Part shown: piece by piece, positions 28,594 through 37,859 of the stretch
How positions within the stretch are numbered: the stretch's first letter is position 1
How the letters are laid out: the number at the start of each line of letters is the position of its first letter
Assembly (NCBI RefSeq): GCF_034471385.1
Contig: NZ_JARGYU010000003.1
Coordinates: 113,189 to 177,188 of the forward strand
Direction of reading: 5' to 3'
Source: Lyticum sinuosum
GTDB lineage: Bacteria > Pseudomonadota > Alphaproteobacteria > Rickettsiales > Midichloriaceae
Length of the DNA: 64,000 nucleotides
Position numbers and translations under genes: made by a program
The notes under the pieces: model-generated
What the model saw: the letters and a program-made list of their open reading frames with translations, nothing else
Told to the model about the DNA's origin: nothing
Databases searched by the model: none

Positions 28594-28896
28594 TTAATCA
28601 ATTTGTTCAAATATAGTGGAAATTACAGTACAAATATTGTTATTTATATTAACAATTCCACCATTAATAAATTTAAAGATTAGTTTTTTTATTGTATTTA
28701 TATTATTACTATTTATATTATTCTGTGTAACTTCAATAATTCCATCAATTTTAAGAAGAACTGTTATTGATTCATGTTGGGGAAGTACCATCATTTCTCC
28801 ATCATAACATAAAATTTTAATACTATCTGCAATTATACCATTTACTTTCGTATCTGGAGATGAAATTAATAAAGTCAATTTGTCATTTTCTAGCAT
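28594..28896 (-). CDS. atpC: F1F0 ATP synthase epsilon subunit, short form
   Basis: Central-stalk subunit of ATP synthase. The N-terminal beta-sandwich is recognisable from ISSPDTKV, DGEMMVLPQHES and the IFKFINGGIVNINNNICTVI block. At 100 residues it ends after that domain, so the C-terminal helical hairpin that inhibits ATP hydrolysis in E. coli is missing. Loss of this hairpin occurs in other reduced genomes. No other atp gene is adjacent, and it follows the malic enzyme gene by 51 bases. Confidence 0.85.
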   Translation of the reverse strand: MLENDKLTLLISSPDTKVNGIIADSIKILCYDGEMMVLPQHESITVLLKIDGIIEVTQNNINSNNINTIKKLIFKFINGGIVNINNNICTVISTIFEQID

Positions 28897-28947
28897 TTCT
28901 ACAATGATTTTTATATTGATTAATATAAAATAAAAATTGATATTATA

Positions 28948-30201
28948 TTAAAGATTTTTTAAAAAATCTCTATATAACATTAAATTTTCTATTTTTTTAC
29001 GAGACACACCACTTTCATCTGCAGCCTTAGCTATAGCAATAGGTATAGTATATTTTAATCTTTCATCAAATGGTAATGGTATTATATAAGACTTCGAAAA
29101 ATTAATATCATCTTTTGCTAGTTGAGCTATTGCATGCGCGGCAGCAATTTGCATTTCATCATTTATACGACTAGCTCTTACATCAAGAGCAGCACGAAAT
29201 ATATATGGGAAACCTAAAACATTATTAACTTGATTAGGATAATCTGATCTACCTGTTGCAATTATAGCATCATCTCTAACTTCCTTTACATCATCTGGTG
29301 ATATTTCTGGATCTGGATTTGCCATTGCAAATATTATTGGTTCATTCTTCATTTGAGAAACCATTTTTTTTGTTAATGCCCCTTTTACTGATAATCCAAG
29401 AAATATATCTGCATTAACAATTGCTTCTTCCAATGTTCTAGATTCTGTGATAACAGCATATTCTTCTTTCCATTTATTCATACCATCGATTCTACCTTTA
29501 TAAATAACTCCACGTGAATCACAAATTATTATATTATTTGGATTAAATCCTTCTTTTTTTATTAAATTAGCACATGCTATTGCTGCAGCACCAGCGCCAT
29601 TAATCACAATTTTACAATCATCAATATTTCTTTTAGTAAGTAATAAAGAATTTATAAGACCAGCTAAAACAACAATTGCAGTACCATGTTGATCATCATG
29701 AAATACTGGAATATTAACTCTTTTTTGTACTTCTTCTGTTATAATAAAGCATTCTGGAGCTTTAATATCCTCCAAATTGATTCCACCCCATGTTCCTGAT
29801 ATAGATGAAATAACATCTATTAAAAAATCTGTGTTCTCACTATTGATTAATATATCAACAGCATCAATGCCAGCAAATCTTTTCATTAACGCACATTTTC
29901 CTTCCATCACAGGTTTAGATGCTAAAGATCCAATATTTCCTAATCCTAAAACAGCTGTTCCATTTGTAATAACCGCTACAGTTCTACCCTTACCTGTATA
30001 CTCATAGGCCATTTCAGGATTTTGATATATTTCCATACAAGGTGCTGCAACTCCTGGTGAGTAAGCTAATGCTAAATCATATTGTCCATTAATCGGTTTT
30101 GGTAGGGTCATTGACAATTTTCCTTTAGGTTCTTGAGAATGCCATTTAATGGATTCATCGAAGATCACACTATTTTTTGAATCTTTATGATAAAACGTCA
30201 T
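28948..30201 (-). CDS. Malic enzyme, MaeB-like without a phosphotransacetylase domain
   Basis: Oxidative decarboxylation of malate to pyruvate with NAD(P). The malic domain shows LALAYSPGVAAPC, GTAVLGLGNIGS, PVMEGKCALMKRFAGIDAVDI and VFHDDQHGTAIV. The nucleotide-binding domain shows INGAGAAAIACANL and FAMANPDPEI. The sequence is closest to bacterial MaeB, but the roughly 330-residue C-terminal PTA-like domain typical of alphaproteobacterial MaeB is absent; the protein stops at 417 residues. In an obligate symbiont living on host dicarboxylates this would be a main route to pyruvate. It leads an atpC - smpB run. Confidence 0.93.
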   Translation of the reverse strand: MTFYHKDSKNSVIFDESIKWHSQEPKGKLSMTLPKPINGQYDLALAYSPGVAAPCMEIYQNPEMAYEYTGKGRTVAVITNGTAVLGLGNIGSLASKPVMEGKCALMKRFAGIDAVDILINSENTDFLIDVISSISGTWGGINLEDIKAPECFIITEEVQKRVNIPVFHDDQHGTAIVVLAGLINSLLLTKRNIDDCKIVINGAGAAAIACANLIKKEGFNPNNIIICDSRGVIYKGRIDGMNKWKEEYAVITESRTLEEAIVNADIFLGLSVKGALTKKMVSQMKNEPIIFAMANPDPEISPDDVKEVRDDAIIATGRSDYPNQVNNVLGFPYIFRAALDVRASRINDEMQIAAAHAIAQLAKDDINFSKSYIIPLPFDERLKYTIPIAIAKAADESGVSRKKIENLMLYRDFLKNL

Positions 30202-30461
30202 TTTTTTTATAAGAGTATTTGATAAAATTAATATTTATAAAAATTATGATATATTTCTTTTTAGTTAATTTGCTTTGTTATAGTATTAAAATATAATAAC
30301 TATTAGATATATTATAAAATTTTATACATATATTTTTATTGCAACTTTTGTGAAAAATAGTATATTTACTTAAAAATCTAAAGTTGATTTATTATTTTAT
30401 AAAAAACATATATATTTTAATATTAAAATATATACTAACTATTAAAACATAAGTATAATAT

Positions 30462-31040
30462 ATGTCAAATGACTTTAATCTCATATCTAATGATAATTTA
30501 GAAAATCAAATTGATAATGTACAACCATATTTTAGACAAGGTAATCATTATCTTGAATCTAATAATATAGATTATTTCAATTATTATAATCCATATTCTG
30601 ATTATAATTATTATGATCCGTATTCTGATTATAAATGTGATAACACCGAAATCTTTGAAGAAGAAAATAAAATCAATATTGAAGAATTAAATAAAAATCT
30701 AGCTCTATCTTATGAAGGATTTGAAAAATTAAGCGAAGATGCGTTTAATATTGGAAAATTAGAAGAAATAAAATTAATAGATAATCAAGTAAACATTAAA
30801 AATAATCATTTATATGATGAAAAAGCATATATTAAAGATATAAATGATAAAAATAACTCTATTGATAAAAATAACTCTATTATTTATATAAGGCATATCA
30901 ATGAACTTAATATCTTCACTAAAGATATAAATTCTAATAATGCTTGTTTATTACTAGAAGAGAATAATACTCATTTATTACTAGAAGGTTATAATATATA
31001 TATCGATTATATCGATAAAGCAAGTATTGTACACGAATAA
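30462..31040 (+). CDS. Hypothetical Asn/Tyr-rich protein with short repeats
   Basis: Unrecognised 192-residue protein without signal peptide or membrane segment. Residues about 35-65 form a Tyr/Asn/Asp-rich tract with repeated YNPYSDYN and YDPYSDYK. Later short duplications are DKNNSI twice in succession and the related LLLEENNTH and LLLEGYN. The composition is acidic and disordered. The internal DNA repeats show the same tendency to tandem duplication seen elsewhere in the window. Possibly a secreted effector, but this is only inference. Confidence 0.5.
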   Translation: MSNDFNLISNDNLENQIDNVQPYFRQGNHYLESNNIDYFNYYNPYSDYNYYDPYSDYKCDNTEIFEEENKINIEELNKNLALSYEGFEKLSEDAFNIGKLEEIKLIDNQVNIKNNHLYDEKAYIKDINDKNNSIDKNNSIIYIRHINELNIFTKDINSNNACLLLEENNTHLLLEGYNIYIDYIDKASIVHE

Positions 31041-31219
31041 TATTTATTATTAAATATTCATATTAATATTATATAATTAAATGTTGTATGCTATTATATA
31101 TAAATATAAATTAGTTATAAATACATAATAACATAATAATAAATTGCAATTTATCTATTATTAAAATAAAATCTTTAATCTCATTTATACTATTTAATTA
31201 CTAAAATTATATTTAACAT

Positions 31220-31612
31220 ATGCCATATAACGAAAAAATTATTAATACATTTGATAACCCTAAAAATATCGGATCTTTAGATTCATCAAGATCAGATGTT
31301 GGAACGGGAATAGTAGGGGCACCTTCATGTGGTGACGTTATGAAATTACAGATATTAGTCAATGATCAAGGTATAATAGAAAAAGCAGTAGTTAAAACAT
31401 TTGGTTGTGTTTCAGCAATTGCTTCTAGTTCATACTTAGCTTCTAAAATAGAGGGTATGAGTGTAAATAATGCTAAAATGATTAATAATCAACAAATTGC
31501 TGATGAATTAGGATTACCGCCTGTGAAAATTCATTGCTCTGTTTTAGCTGCAGAGGCAATTTCAGCTGCAATAGATGATATACAAAATAAGAAAATAGAA
31601 AGTAAAGCATAA
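31220..31612 (+). CDS. iscU: Iron-sulfur cluster scaffold IscU
   Basis: Scaffold on which [2Fe-2S] and [4Fe-4S] clusters are built. The three cluster-binding Cys are C37 (GAPSCGDVMKLQ), C63 (KTFGCVSAIASS) and C106 (KIHCSVLA), with Asp39 also conserved. The LPPVK motif recognised by the HscA chaperone is at 99-103. One departure is Val64 directly after the second Cys, where the usual motif is GCGSAIASS. The length of 130 residues is normal. iscR, iscS and hscBA are not adjacent. A run with lpxD follows on the same strand. Confidence 0.95.
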   Translation: MPYNEKIINTFDNPKNIGSLDSSRSDVGTGIVGAPSCGDVMKLQILVNDQGIIEKAVVKTFGCVSAIASSSYLASKIEGMSVNNAKMINNQQIADELGLPPVKIHCSVLAAEAISAAIDDIQNKKIESKA

Positions 31613-31695
31613 ATAAATATATAATTTGATAATATTTTTAATATTATATATATTTATATAAGATTATATATATTTAATCATCATTAATAATTTTT

Positions 31696-32820
31696 TTGGC
31701 TATTAATAATATCGATAATAATATGAATAATTTAAGTAATGAGGATATATTTAATAGATTTACTATTACTAATAATCCCATATCTCTTAAAGATATAATA
31801 TTAAAAACAGGATCTGATATTAGTATAAACTGTAAAAATCAATTAAATGAAGATTTATTAGATAAAATTCTAATTTTTAATATAAGAGACATAAGAAACG
31901 CAACTAATACAAGTATTACATTTTTATATAACTTATCTTATATTGAAAATTTAAAACAAAGTAATGTTCCTGCTTGTTTTGTTAGTTATGACCTTGCTGA
32001 ATATATCCCAGAAACAATAATTCCTATTTTAAATATAAATCCACAGCTAGCTTATTCTTTAACTATAGATTTGCTCTATTCTAATCGTTATTCATTATAT
32101 AATCATAATAATAATAATTCTAATATCAATATTACATCTCAAATTGGAAAAAACTCATCAATAGATAATACAGCAATTATATGTGAGAATAGTATTATTG
32201 GTAATAATGTAACTATTGGTCGATATTCAATAGTTGGACCTGGAGTTATTATAAATGATGATGTAGTTATAGAAGATTATGTTATATTACAATCGACAGT
32301 TGTAGGAAATGGATCTATAATAAGATCTGGAGCTAAAATAGGTCAAAGTGGATTTGGTTATACTATAGATGTAGATTTTAATGCAAAAAATCAATTAGAA
32401 AAAAATAATTCAAAAATTATCATTAATAAGATACTTCATGTCGGATTTGTAAAAATAGGAAATAATACCGAAATAGGATGCAATACATGTATAGATCGTG
32501 GTGTTTTGAGTGGTACGATTATAGGAGATGAAACTAAAATAGATAATCTATGTCAAATAGGTCATAATGTAATAGTTGGCAATTCATGTTTTATATGTGG
32601 GCAAGTTGGTATAGCAGGAAGCGCTAATATAGGAAATAATGTGAAAATAGGAGGCCAAGCAGGAATAGCAGGTCATATATCAATAGGAAATAATGTTTCA
32701 ATTGGTGCCAAAAGTGGAGTAATTAACTCATTAGAAGAAGGGGAATCTGTTGTAGGATTCCCTGCAGTATCACGCATTAAATTCTGGCGCGGTATAAATA
32801 AAATGTTTAAGTTTAAATAA
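31696..32820 (+). CDS. lpxD: UDP-3-O-acylglucosamine N-acyltransferase LpxD
   Basis: Adds the second 3-hydroxyacyl chain in lipid A synthesis. The C-terminal two thirds are left-handed beta-helix hexapeptide repeats (IGNNVTIG, VVIEDYVIL, IGNNTEIG and others). The catalytic His is in QIGHNVIVG near residue 289, and IDRGVLSGTIIGDETKIDN is diagnostic. The N-terminal uridine-binding domain is degenerate and Asn-rich. The frame opens with TTG at 31696; ATG at 31723 is nine codons in and is at least as likely as the start. Together with lpxC it indicates an LPS-bearing outer membrane, which excludes Anaplasmataceae-like loss of lipid A. Confidence 0.93.
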   Translation: MAINNIDNNMNNLSNEDIFNRFTITNNPISLKDIILKTGSDISINCKNQLNEDLLDKILIFNIRDIRNATNTSITFLYNLSYIENLKQSNVPACFVSYDLAEYIPETIIPILNINPQLAYSLTIDLLYSNRYSLYNHNNNNSNINITSQIGKNSSIDNTAIICENSIIGNNVTIGRYSIVGPGVIINDDVVIEDYVILQSTVVGNGSIIRSGAKIGQSGFGYTIDVDFNAKNQLEKNNSKIIINKILHVGFVKIGNNTEIGCNTCIDRGVLSGTIIGDETKIDNLCQIGHNVIVGNSCFICGQVGIAGSANIGNNVKIGGQAGIAGHISIGNNVSIGAKSGVINSLEEGESVVGFPAVSRIKFWRGINKMFKFK

Positions 32821-32983
32821 AAAATTTTAATTATTTGATAATATATTAATATTATTTCAATAGAAAAATAATTAATAATAGTAAAAATAAAATATTAAAT
32901 CATATTATATATTCTATATGTTATGTATCTAATTTATATACTATAATGTTATTTTTATATTATAAATATTATAAAATTTAACT

Positions 32984-34231
32984 TTATGTGATCATTAAAA
33001 CCTTATTATAACAATTTATATTTATAGAAGATAATTTATGATATGAATAACTTTTATCATGCTTATAACATCTTCTCTGTTTTAATATTTTAAAGCATTT
33101 TCTCAGTTTTTGTGTTGATTCTTTACTGACTTTAGGTTCAAATGTAAATAATTTATCAACGTTTTCATCATTTTCTTCTCCAAATTTTGCATAATGCAAT
33201 CTTTTGTATTTTTCTTTAAATTCATCATAAATACTTTTTAATATTTGATAAGTACAAGTATTTATTATTGTATCTGCTATACCAATAATAATATTTATAT
33301 AGTCAGTAAATTTAAATTTCTGAGAAAAAACATTATCAAATTTGAAATCTATTTCTAAATTCTTATTTAAAGCAGAAGCTATAAATCTAGATATAAGAAG
33401 AGATGGTAATATTATAACGAAAGAATAATTCAAGTAATGTATTAAGCCTAAAGTAATAATAGGTATAAAAGTTACTAAAGTAGCATATTTTATAGTTTTA
33501 AATATGGATTTAAAAACTAAAAATAATTTAATTAATGTATCTTTATTTAATACTTTTAAAATTAATGTTTCTTTTAATTTTAATAAAGATTTACAAATTT
33601 TTTTATAAAAACTACTTCTATCTATATTAACTTCAAATTTTTCTAGAATAAATTCATTTTCTATATAAAATGCAATTTTTATCATCATTTCTGATAATTC
33701 TTTTAATTCTTGAGTATTTTGTACTTTTGATAAATCTTGCAATTCTTGCGACTGTTGATTATTTTTTTTAAAAAATTTCGATCTTTTTATAAAATCATCT
33801 AGTAAATCAGTATTTTTATCATCATTATTTTTTTTTTGTTCTTTGTTAATATTTAATATTGTATCAGTGATTTCTTCAAAATAACCCTTTATTTTTTTTG
33901 TGATATCATTATGATCTTTTAAGAATTTTAAGAATTTTTTTTTATCTGAAATATTATTATTGCTTTTTATGCAATTAATGTAATTAGTATAATTAATATA
34001 ACGTTCTGATAGTTCCATTGATATATTATATAAAATAAAAATCGTAGAATATAGTTTATTTTTATCATTATTAATTATTTTATTAGTGATATTAAATTTG
34101 ACAATTTCTAATTCTTCTTCTTGATTTACATTATTTATAATTTCTAATTCTTCTTGTTGATTTACATTATTTATAATTTCTAATTCTTCTTCTTGATTTA
34201 CATTATTTATAATTTCTAATTCTTTTTGCAT
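32984..34231 (-). CDS. Hypothetical protein with N-terminal 14-residue repeats and membrane segments
   Basis: Unrecognised 415-residue protein. It opens with three to four copies of a 14-residue repeat (core ELEIINNVNQ), encoded by 42-bp tandem repeats at about 34095-34225. A Lys/Asn/Glu-rich, probably coiled-coil region follows (about 60-215). A hydrophobic block at about 230-280 contains likely membrane helices (YATLVTFIPIITLGLIHYL and FVIILPSLLISRFIA). The C-terminal 120 residues are basic. It lies 68 bases after ribB on the same strand. The layout suits a membrane-associated effector or surface protein, but no family is recognised. Confidence 0.6.
   Translation of the reverse strand: MQKELEIINNVNQEEELEIINNVNQQEELEIINNVNQEEELEIVKFNITNKIINNDKNKLYSTIFILYNISMELSERYINYTNYINCIKSNNNISDKKKFLKFLKDHNDITKKIKGYFEEITDTILNINKEQKKNNDDKNTDLLDDFIKRSKFFKKNNQQSQELQDLSKVQNTQELKELSEMMIKIAFYIENEFILEKFEVNIDRSSFYKKICKSLLKLKETLILKVLNKDTLIKLFLVFKSIFKTIKYATLVTFIPIITLGLIHYLNYSFVIILPSLLISRFIASALNKNLEIDFKFDNVFSQKFKFTDYINIIIGIADTIINTCTYQILKSIYDEFKEKYKRLHYAKFGEENDENVDKLFTFEPKVSKESTQKLRKCFKILKQRRCYKHDKSYSYHKLSSININCYNKVLMIT
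34095..34225. repeat. 42-bp coding tandem repeat
   Basis: Three near-identical 42-bp units, plus a partial one, encode the N-terminal ELEIINNVNQ repeats of the overlapping minus-strand gene. The unit is a multiple of three, so copy-number change keeps the frame. High identity between units suggests recent expansion and likely variation between strains. Confidence 0.85.
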
Positions 34232-34299
34232 ATTTTGTTATTTAATATAATATTATTATTTATTTTTATTAATTAATTTAATTTTAATAATAATTAAAA

Positions 34300-34887
34300 T
34301 TATTTATAAGATTTTATGTTATCTATAGTAGTAATTTTAATTTCATGATAATCAGCAAATTTCATTAGTGATATACCTTTAAGTGGATTACCATGATCTC
34401 CTATAACTTCACATATTAGTGCTACTTCTGAAAATCCTGCTATTTTCATTAAAGATATTGAAGCTTCCGTATGACCTAGTCTTGCATTTAAGCCATCTTT
34501 ATGACCTATAACAGTCATAACATGTCCTGGTGTTGTTATTTCATCAACTGTAGTTAGTGGATTTGCTAAAGTTTGAATAGTTAAAGCTCTATCATGAGTA
34601 GAACACCCATTACCTGTTAAACCATATCTTGCATCAACTGTTTGTGCATACATAGCGCCATTTTCTGATATATTTCTACGTTCTAAAATCTTTAAATCTA
34701 ATTTTGTTGCTATTGATTGACTAATTGCTACAACAGGGACACCTCCTCCTAACTTCGACATAAGAGATATAGATTCGTGATTAACTAGACTACCTGAAAT
34801 TACTAAATCACCTTCATTCTCTCTACTTTCATCATCTAAAATAATAATAAATTTACCATTTATAACGTCTGATATAATTTCTCTCAT
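34300..34887 (-). CDS. ribB: 3,4-dihydroxy-2-butanone 4-phosphate synthase
   Basis: Converts ribulose 5-phosphate to the four-carbon unit of riboflavin. The catalytic acidic loop DDESRENEGDLVISG is at about 18-32, GGGVPVVAIS and NGCSTHDRALTIQ follow, and GHTEASISLMKIAG is near residue 137. The length of 195 residues corresponds to a stand-alone RibB, without the fused GTP cyclohydrolase II (RibA) domain common in alphaproteobacteria. The next gene on the strand is the repeat-bearing membrane protein. About 330 bases upstream (34888-35216) hold no gene that I can see. Confidence 0.95.
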   Translation of the reverse strand: MREIISDVINGKFIIILDDESRENEGDLVISGSLVNHESISLMSKLGGGVPVVAISQSIATKLDLKILERRNISENGAMYAQTVDARYGLTGNGCSTHDRALTIQTLANPLTTVDEITTPGHVMTVIGHKDGLNARLGHTEASISLMKIAGFSEVALICEVIGDHGNPLKGISLMKFADYHEIKITTIDNIKSYK

Positions 34888-35216
34888 TGTTTTTTTATTA
34901 AAAATATATATTACAAATATTATTATATCATTTATAATAAAAATATTAGTTTGACAATGATTAATGTACAGTAATTGTATATAAAATTAAAAATTTTATC
35001 AAAAATACTATAAATATACCTTATTAGTAATATAATAATATTGTTATAAATTATATATAGTGTTTAATAAGAAATAAAAAAAATTTAGTAGTTCTAGTAT
35101 TAATAATATCCTAATTGAAAGATTTAAAATAAGATTTAAAATAAATTGATAATCTTAAATAAGAGTATTATATTTATTTTATATGAACTATATAAACTTA
35201 AAATTAATAACTTAAC

Positions 35217-36326
35217 ATGGATCCTATAGTTATAATATTCATAATAATTGGTATAATTTGTACATTTGGCTTTAAGATAGTTCCTCAACAGCAAGTATGG
35301 ATTATTGAGCGTTTTGGTAAATATAATTTATCTTTAGAAGCTGGATTAAGTTTTATTATTCCTTTTATTGATAAAGTTGCTTATAAACATACAATGAAAG
35401 AAAGAGCTATTAGTGTTACAGAGCAAGCAGCAATAACAAAAGATAATGTTACATTAATGGTTGATGGTATGATTTATGTGAAAATTATAAATCCAGTTGA
35501 TGCATCATATGGTGTAGAAAACCCATACTACGCTGCAACACAGTTAGCTCAAACTTCTGTTAGATCTGCAATAGGAAAATTAACAATGGATACAACTTTT
35601 GAAGAAAGAGAAATATTAAATACACAAATAGTATCTATCATTAATGATGCAGCTAAAGCTTGGGGAATACAATGTATGCGTTATGAAATACGAGATATAA
35701 AACCTCCAACAAATGTTTTAAGAGCAATGGAAACACAAGTTGCAGCTGAAAGACAAAAAAGAGCTGAAATATTAGAATCAGAAGGAAAAAAACAATCTAT
35801 GGTAAATATTGCAGAAGGAAAGAAAGTAGAGATAGTTCTAGCATCTGAAGCAAATATGACACAAAGAATTAATCAAGCTAAAGGAGAGGGAGAAGCTATA
35901 ATAAATTTAGCAAATTCTAATGCCGTTGCAATTGAAAGTATTGCAAGAGCTATGCATAGTGATAATGGATATGAAGCAGTAAATATGAGACTAGCAGATA
36001 ATTATATTAATGCCTTTTCTATGTTGGCAAAACAAAATAATACTATGATTATTCCAACAAATCCTTCTGATATTGCAAGTATAATAGGACAAGCAACCGC
36101 AATTATTTCTAATATAAGAAATAATAAATTGAATAATTATCATAAAGTTGATGATTTACATAAAGGAAATAATAAGAAGCCAGATAATGAGATATATAAT
36201 GATAAACTAAATCAAAATAAACTTAGTGAAAATATTAATATTGAAGAAAATTCTCAAAACTCAACAAATTCAACTAATATTGAAAATACTTGTAATGCGA
36301 CAAAACTACCTGTAACAGATAATTAA
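35217..36326 (+). CDS. SPFH/Band 7 domain protein, paraslipin (QmcA-like)
   Basis: Membrane-anchored scaffold of the stomatin/prohibitin superfamily. One N-terminal hydrophobic helix (about 3-22) is followed by the SPFH domain: VPQQQVWIIERFGKY, LEAGLSFIIPFID, YGVENPYYAATQLAQTSVRS and RYEIRDIKPP. A long helical region follows (AAERQKRAEILESEGKKQS, ASEANMTQRINQAKGEGEA). These motifs mark the paraslipin branch. The last 60 residues are Asn-rich and poorly conserved. A 115-bp tandem duplication begins within this tail and extends past the stop. NfeD, a frequent partner, is not adjacent. Confidence 0.92.
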   Translation: MDPIVIIFIIIGIICTFGFKIVPQQQVWIIERFGKYNLSLEAGLSFIIPFIDKVAYKHTMKERAISVTEQAAITKDNVTLMVDGMIYVKIINPVDASYGVENPYYAATQLAQTSVRSAIGKLTMDTTFEEREILNTQIVSIINDAAKAWGIQCMRYEIRDIKPPTNVLRAMETQVAAERQKRAEILESEGKKQSMVNIAEGKKVEIVLASEANMTQRINQAKGEGEAIINLANSNAVAIESIARAMHSDNGYEAVNMRLADNYINAFSMLAKQNNTMIIPTNPSDIASIIGQATAIISNIRNNKLNNYHKVDDLHKGNNKKPDNEIYNDKLNQNKLSENINIEENSQNSTNSTNIENTCNATKLPVTDN

Positions 36327-36465
36327 ATTACTTTATTTAGATAGAAATATTAATATTGAAGAAAATTCTCAAAACTCAACAAATTCAACTAATATTGAAA
36401 ATACTTGTAATGCGACAAAACTACCTGTAACAGATAATTAAATTACTTTATTTAGATAGAAATAT
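36231..36465. repeat. 115-bp tandem duplication spanning the 3' end of the SPFH gene
   Basis: Bases 36231-36345 (last codons, stop and 19 following bases of the SPFH gene) are repeated without visible change at 36346-36460. Since the stop is in the first copy, the second copy is untranslated. A 115-bp unit is not a multiple of three. This looks like very recent local duplication. Confidence 0.93.
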
Positions 36466-36505
36466 AAAAATATCTTCTTATTTTTTTATTATTTTTCAAT
36501 ATTAT

Positions 36506-37843
36506 TTATTGTTCCTTAAATGCTTTATGAAAAGATTCAATAATAGGTGATAACATGTATTCCATAAATGTTCTAGTTCCTCTAATTAAAAAAGCAGTAA
36601 CTGGCATTCCAGGATATAATTTTACATCATAATTTATTGATTTTAAAGATTCTGGTTTAATTTTTAATCTCACTATATAATATTCTTTTAATCCTGTAGA
36701 TCCTTTTTCAGATTTCAAACTATCTGCAGAAATATATATAATATCTGCGGATAAACGTGGTACTAAACGCTGCTTATATGAATCCAAACTAACTTTAGCT
36801 AGATTACCAACTTTTATATTACTAATTTCATGTGGAGCTATATTAGTTTCAATAATAAAATTATCTGTATCTGGAACTATATACATAAGTGTTTCTCCTG
36901 GTCGAATTATTCCTCCTATTGTATGAACTTTTAGATCAGTTACTATACCAGAAACACTACTTTTTATATTTGTTCTATCTAAAATATTAAGATAGTGCTT
37001 ATATTTACCTTCTAAATCAATAATTTCAAGATGATTATTTTCATATTCTTTAGATAAATTTGTATAATATTTATTTTTAAATGATGCAATATTTGCTTTA
37101 AGTTTTTCTAAATCTTGATTAAGAGTTAACTCTTGATCTTTTAAATAAGCCACTCTTGCTTGCATTTCTTGATATTCTCTTTGTATAGATAGCATGTTAT
37201 GTTTACTTATAACATCTTTTTCATATAATTTTTTAATATCACTTAATTTTTCTTCTTGTATTTTCAAATTATCTTGAAATATATCTTGTTGTTTTTTAAT
37301 TCCATTAATATTAATAAAGATTTTTGATTTTTCTTCATTAAATGACAACATATTACTTTCAAATTCATTTCTTTTTGTTAAAAATATATTAATTTGATTA
37401 TTTTTTATTATTTCAACTTCTTTATCTACTCCTTTTAAAAGATTATGATCAAAACTAATATTATCTAAATTAGTTATTTCAGCTATAAGCCTTTTTTCTA
37501 TTGCTATTCTCGATCTTAATAAAGTTAGTGTTGTGTGTAAAATACCTTCTATTGATGATTTATCTAGAATCATTAATATATCTCCTGATTTAACTTTTTG
37601 CCCTTCTTCGACTAAAATTTTTGATATTATTCCTCCTTCGTAATGTTGTACTTCTTTACGATTACCTGCAATTATTACTACTCCTCTAGCTATTATTGCA
37701 CTATCTAATTTTGCAAAACATCCCCAAATAAAAAAAATAGATATAGCAATAATTATAAAAAAATAAGCTAATTTTATTGGTTTATTAATATAATCTCTTA
37801 AAGAAATCAGTTGATTATTATAATTTTCATTATTATTTAACAT
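36506..37843 (-). CDS. Type I secretion membrane fusion protein, HlyD family
   Basis: Periplasmic adaptor that links the ABC transporter to an outer-membrane TolC-type channel. One membrane helix lies at about 25-43 (LAYFFIIIAISIFFIWGCF). A lipoyl/barrel-sandwich half-motif follows (GGIISKILVEEGQKVKSGD), then long coiled coil (about 160-280), the second half-motif (IKSSVSGIVTDLKVHTIGG) and the HlyD C-terminal beta domain. The length of 445 residues is typical of PrtE/HlyD. It is 16 bases downstream of the ABC transporter gene, so they form an operon. No TolC gene is in the window. Confidence 0.93.
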   Translation of the reverse strand: MLNNNENYNNQLISLRDYINKPIKLAYFFIIIAISIFFIWGCFAKLDSAIIARGVVIIAGNRKEVQHYEGGIISKILVEEGQKVKSGDILMILDKSSIEGILHTTLTLLRSRIAIEKRLIAEITNLDNISFDHNLLKGVDKEVEIIKNNQINIFLTKRNEFESNMLSFNEEKSKIFININGIKKQQDIFQDNLKIQEEKLSDIKKLYEKDVISKHNMLSIQREYQEMQARVAYLKDQELTLNQDLEKLKANIASFKNKYYTNLSKEYENNHLEIIDLEGKYKHYLNILDRTNIKSSVSGIVTDLKVHTIGGIIRPGETLMYIVPDTDNFIIETNIAPHEISNIKVGNLAKVSLDSYKQRLVPRLSADIIYISADSLKSEKGSTGLKEYYIVRLKIKPESLKSINYDVKLYPGMPVTAFLIRGTRTFMEYMLSPIIESFHKAFKEQ

Positions 37844-37859
37844 ATTTAAAAAAATATAA

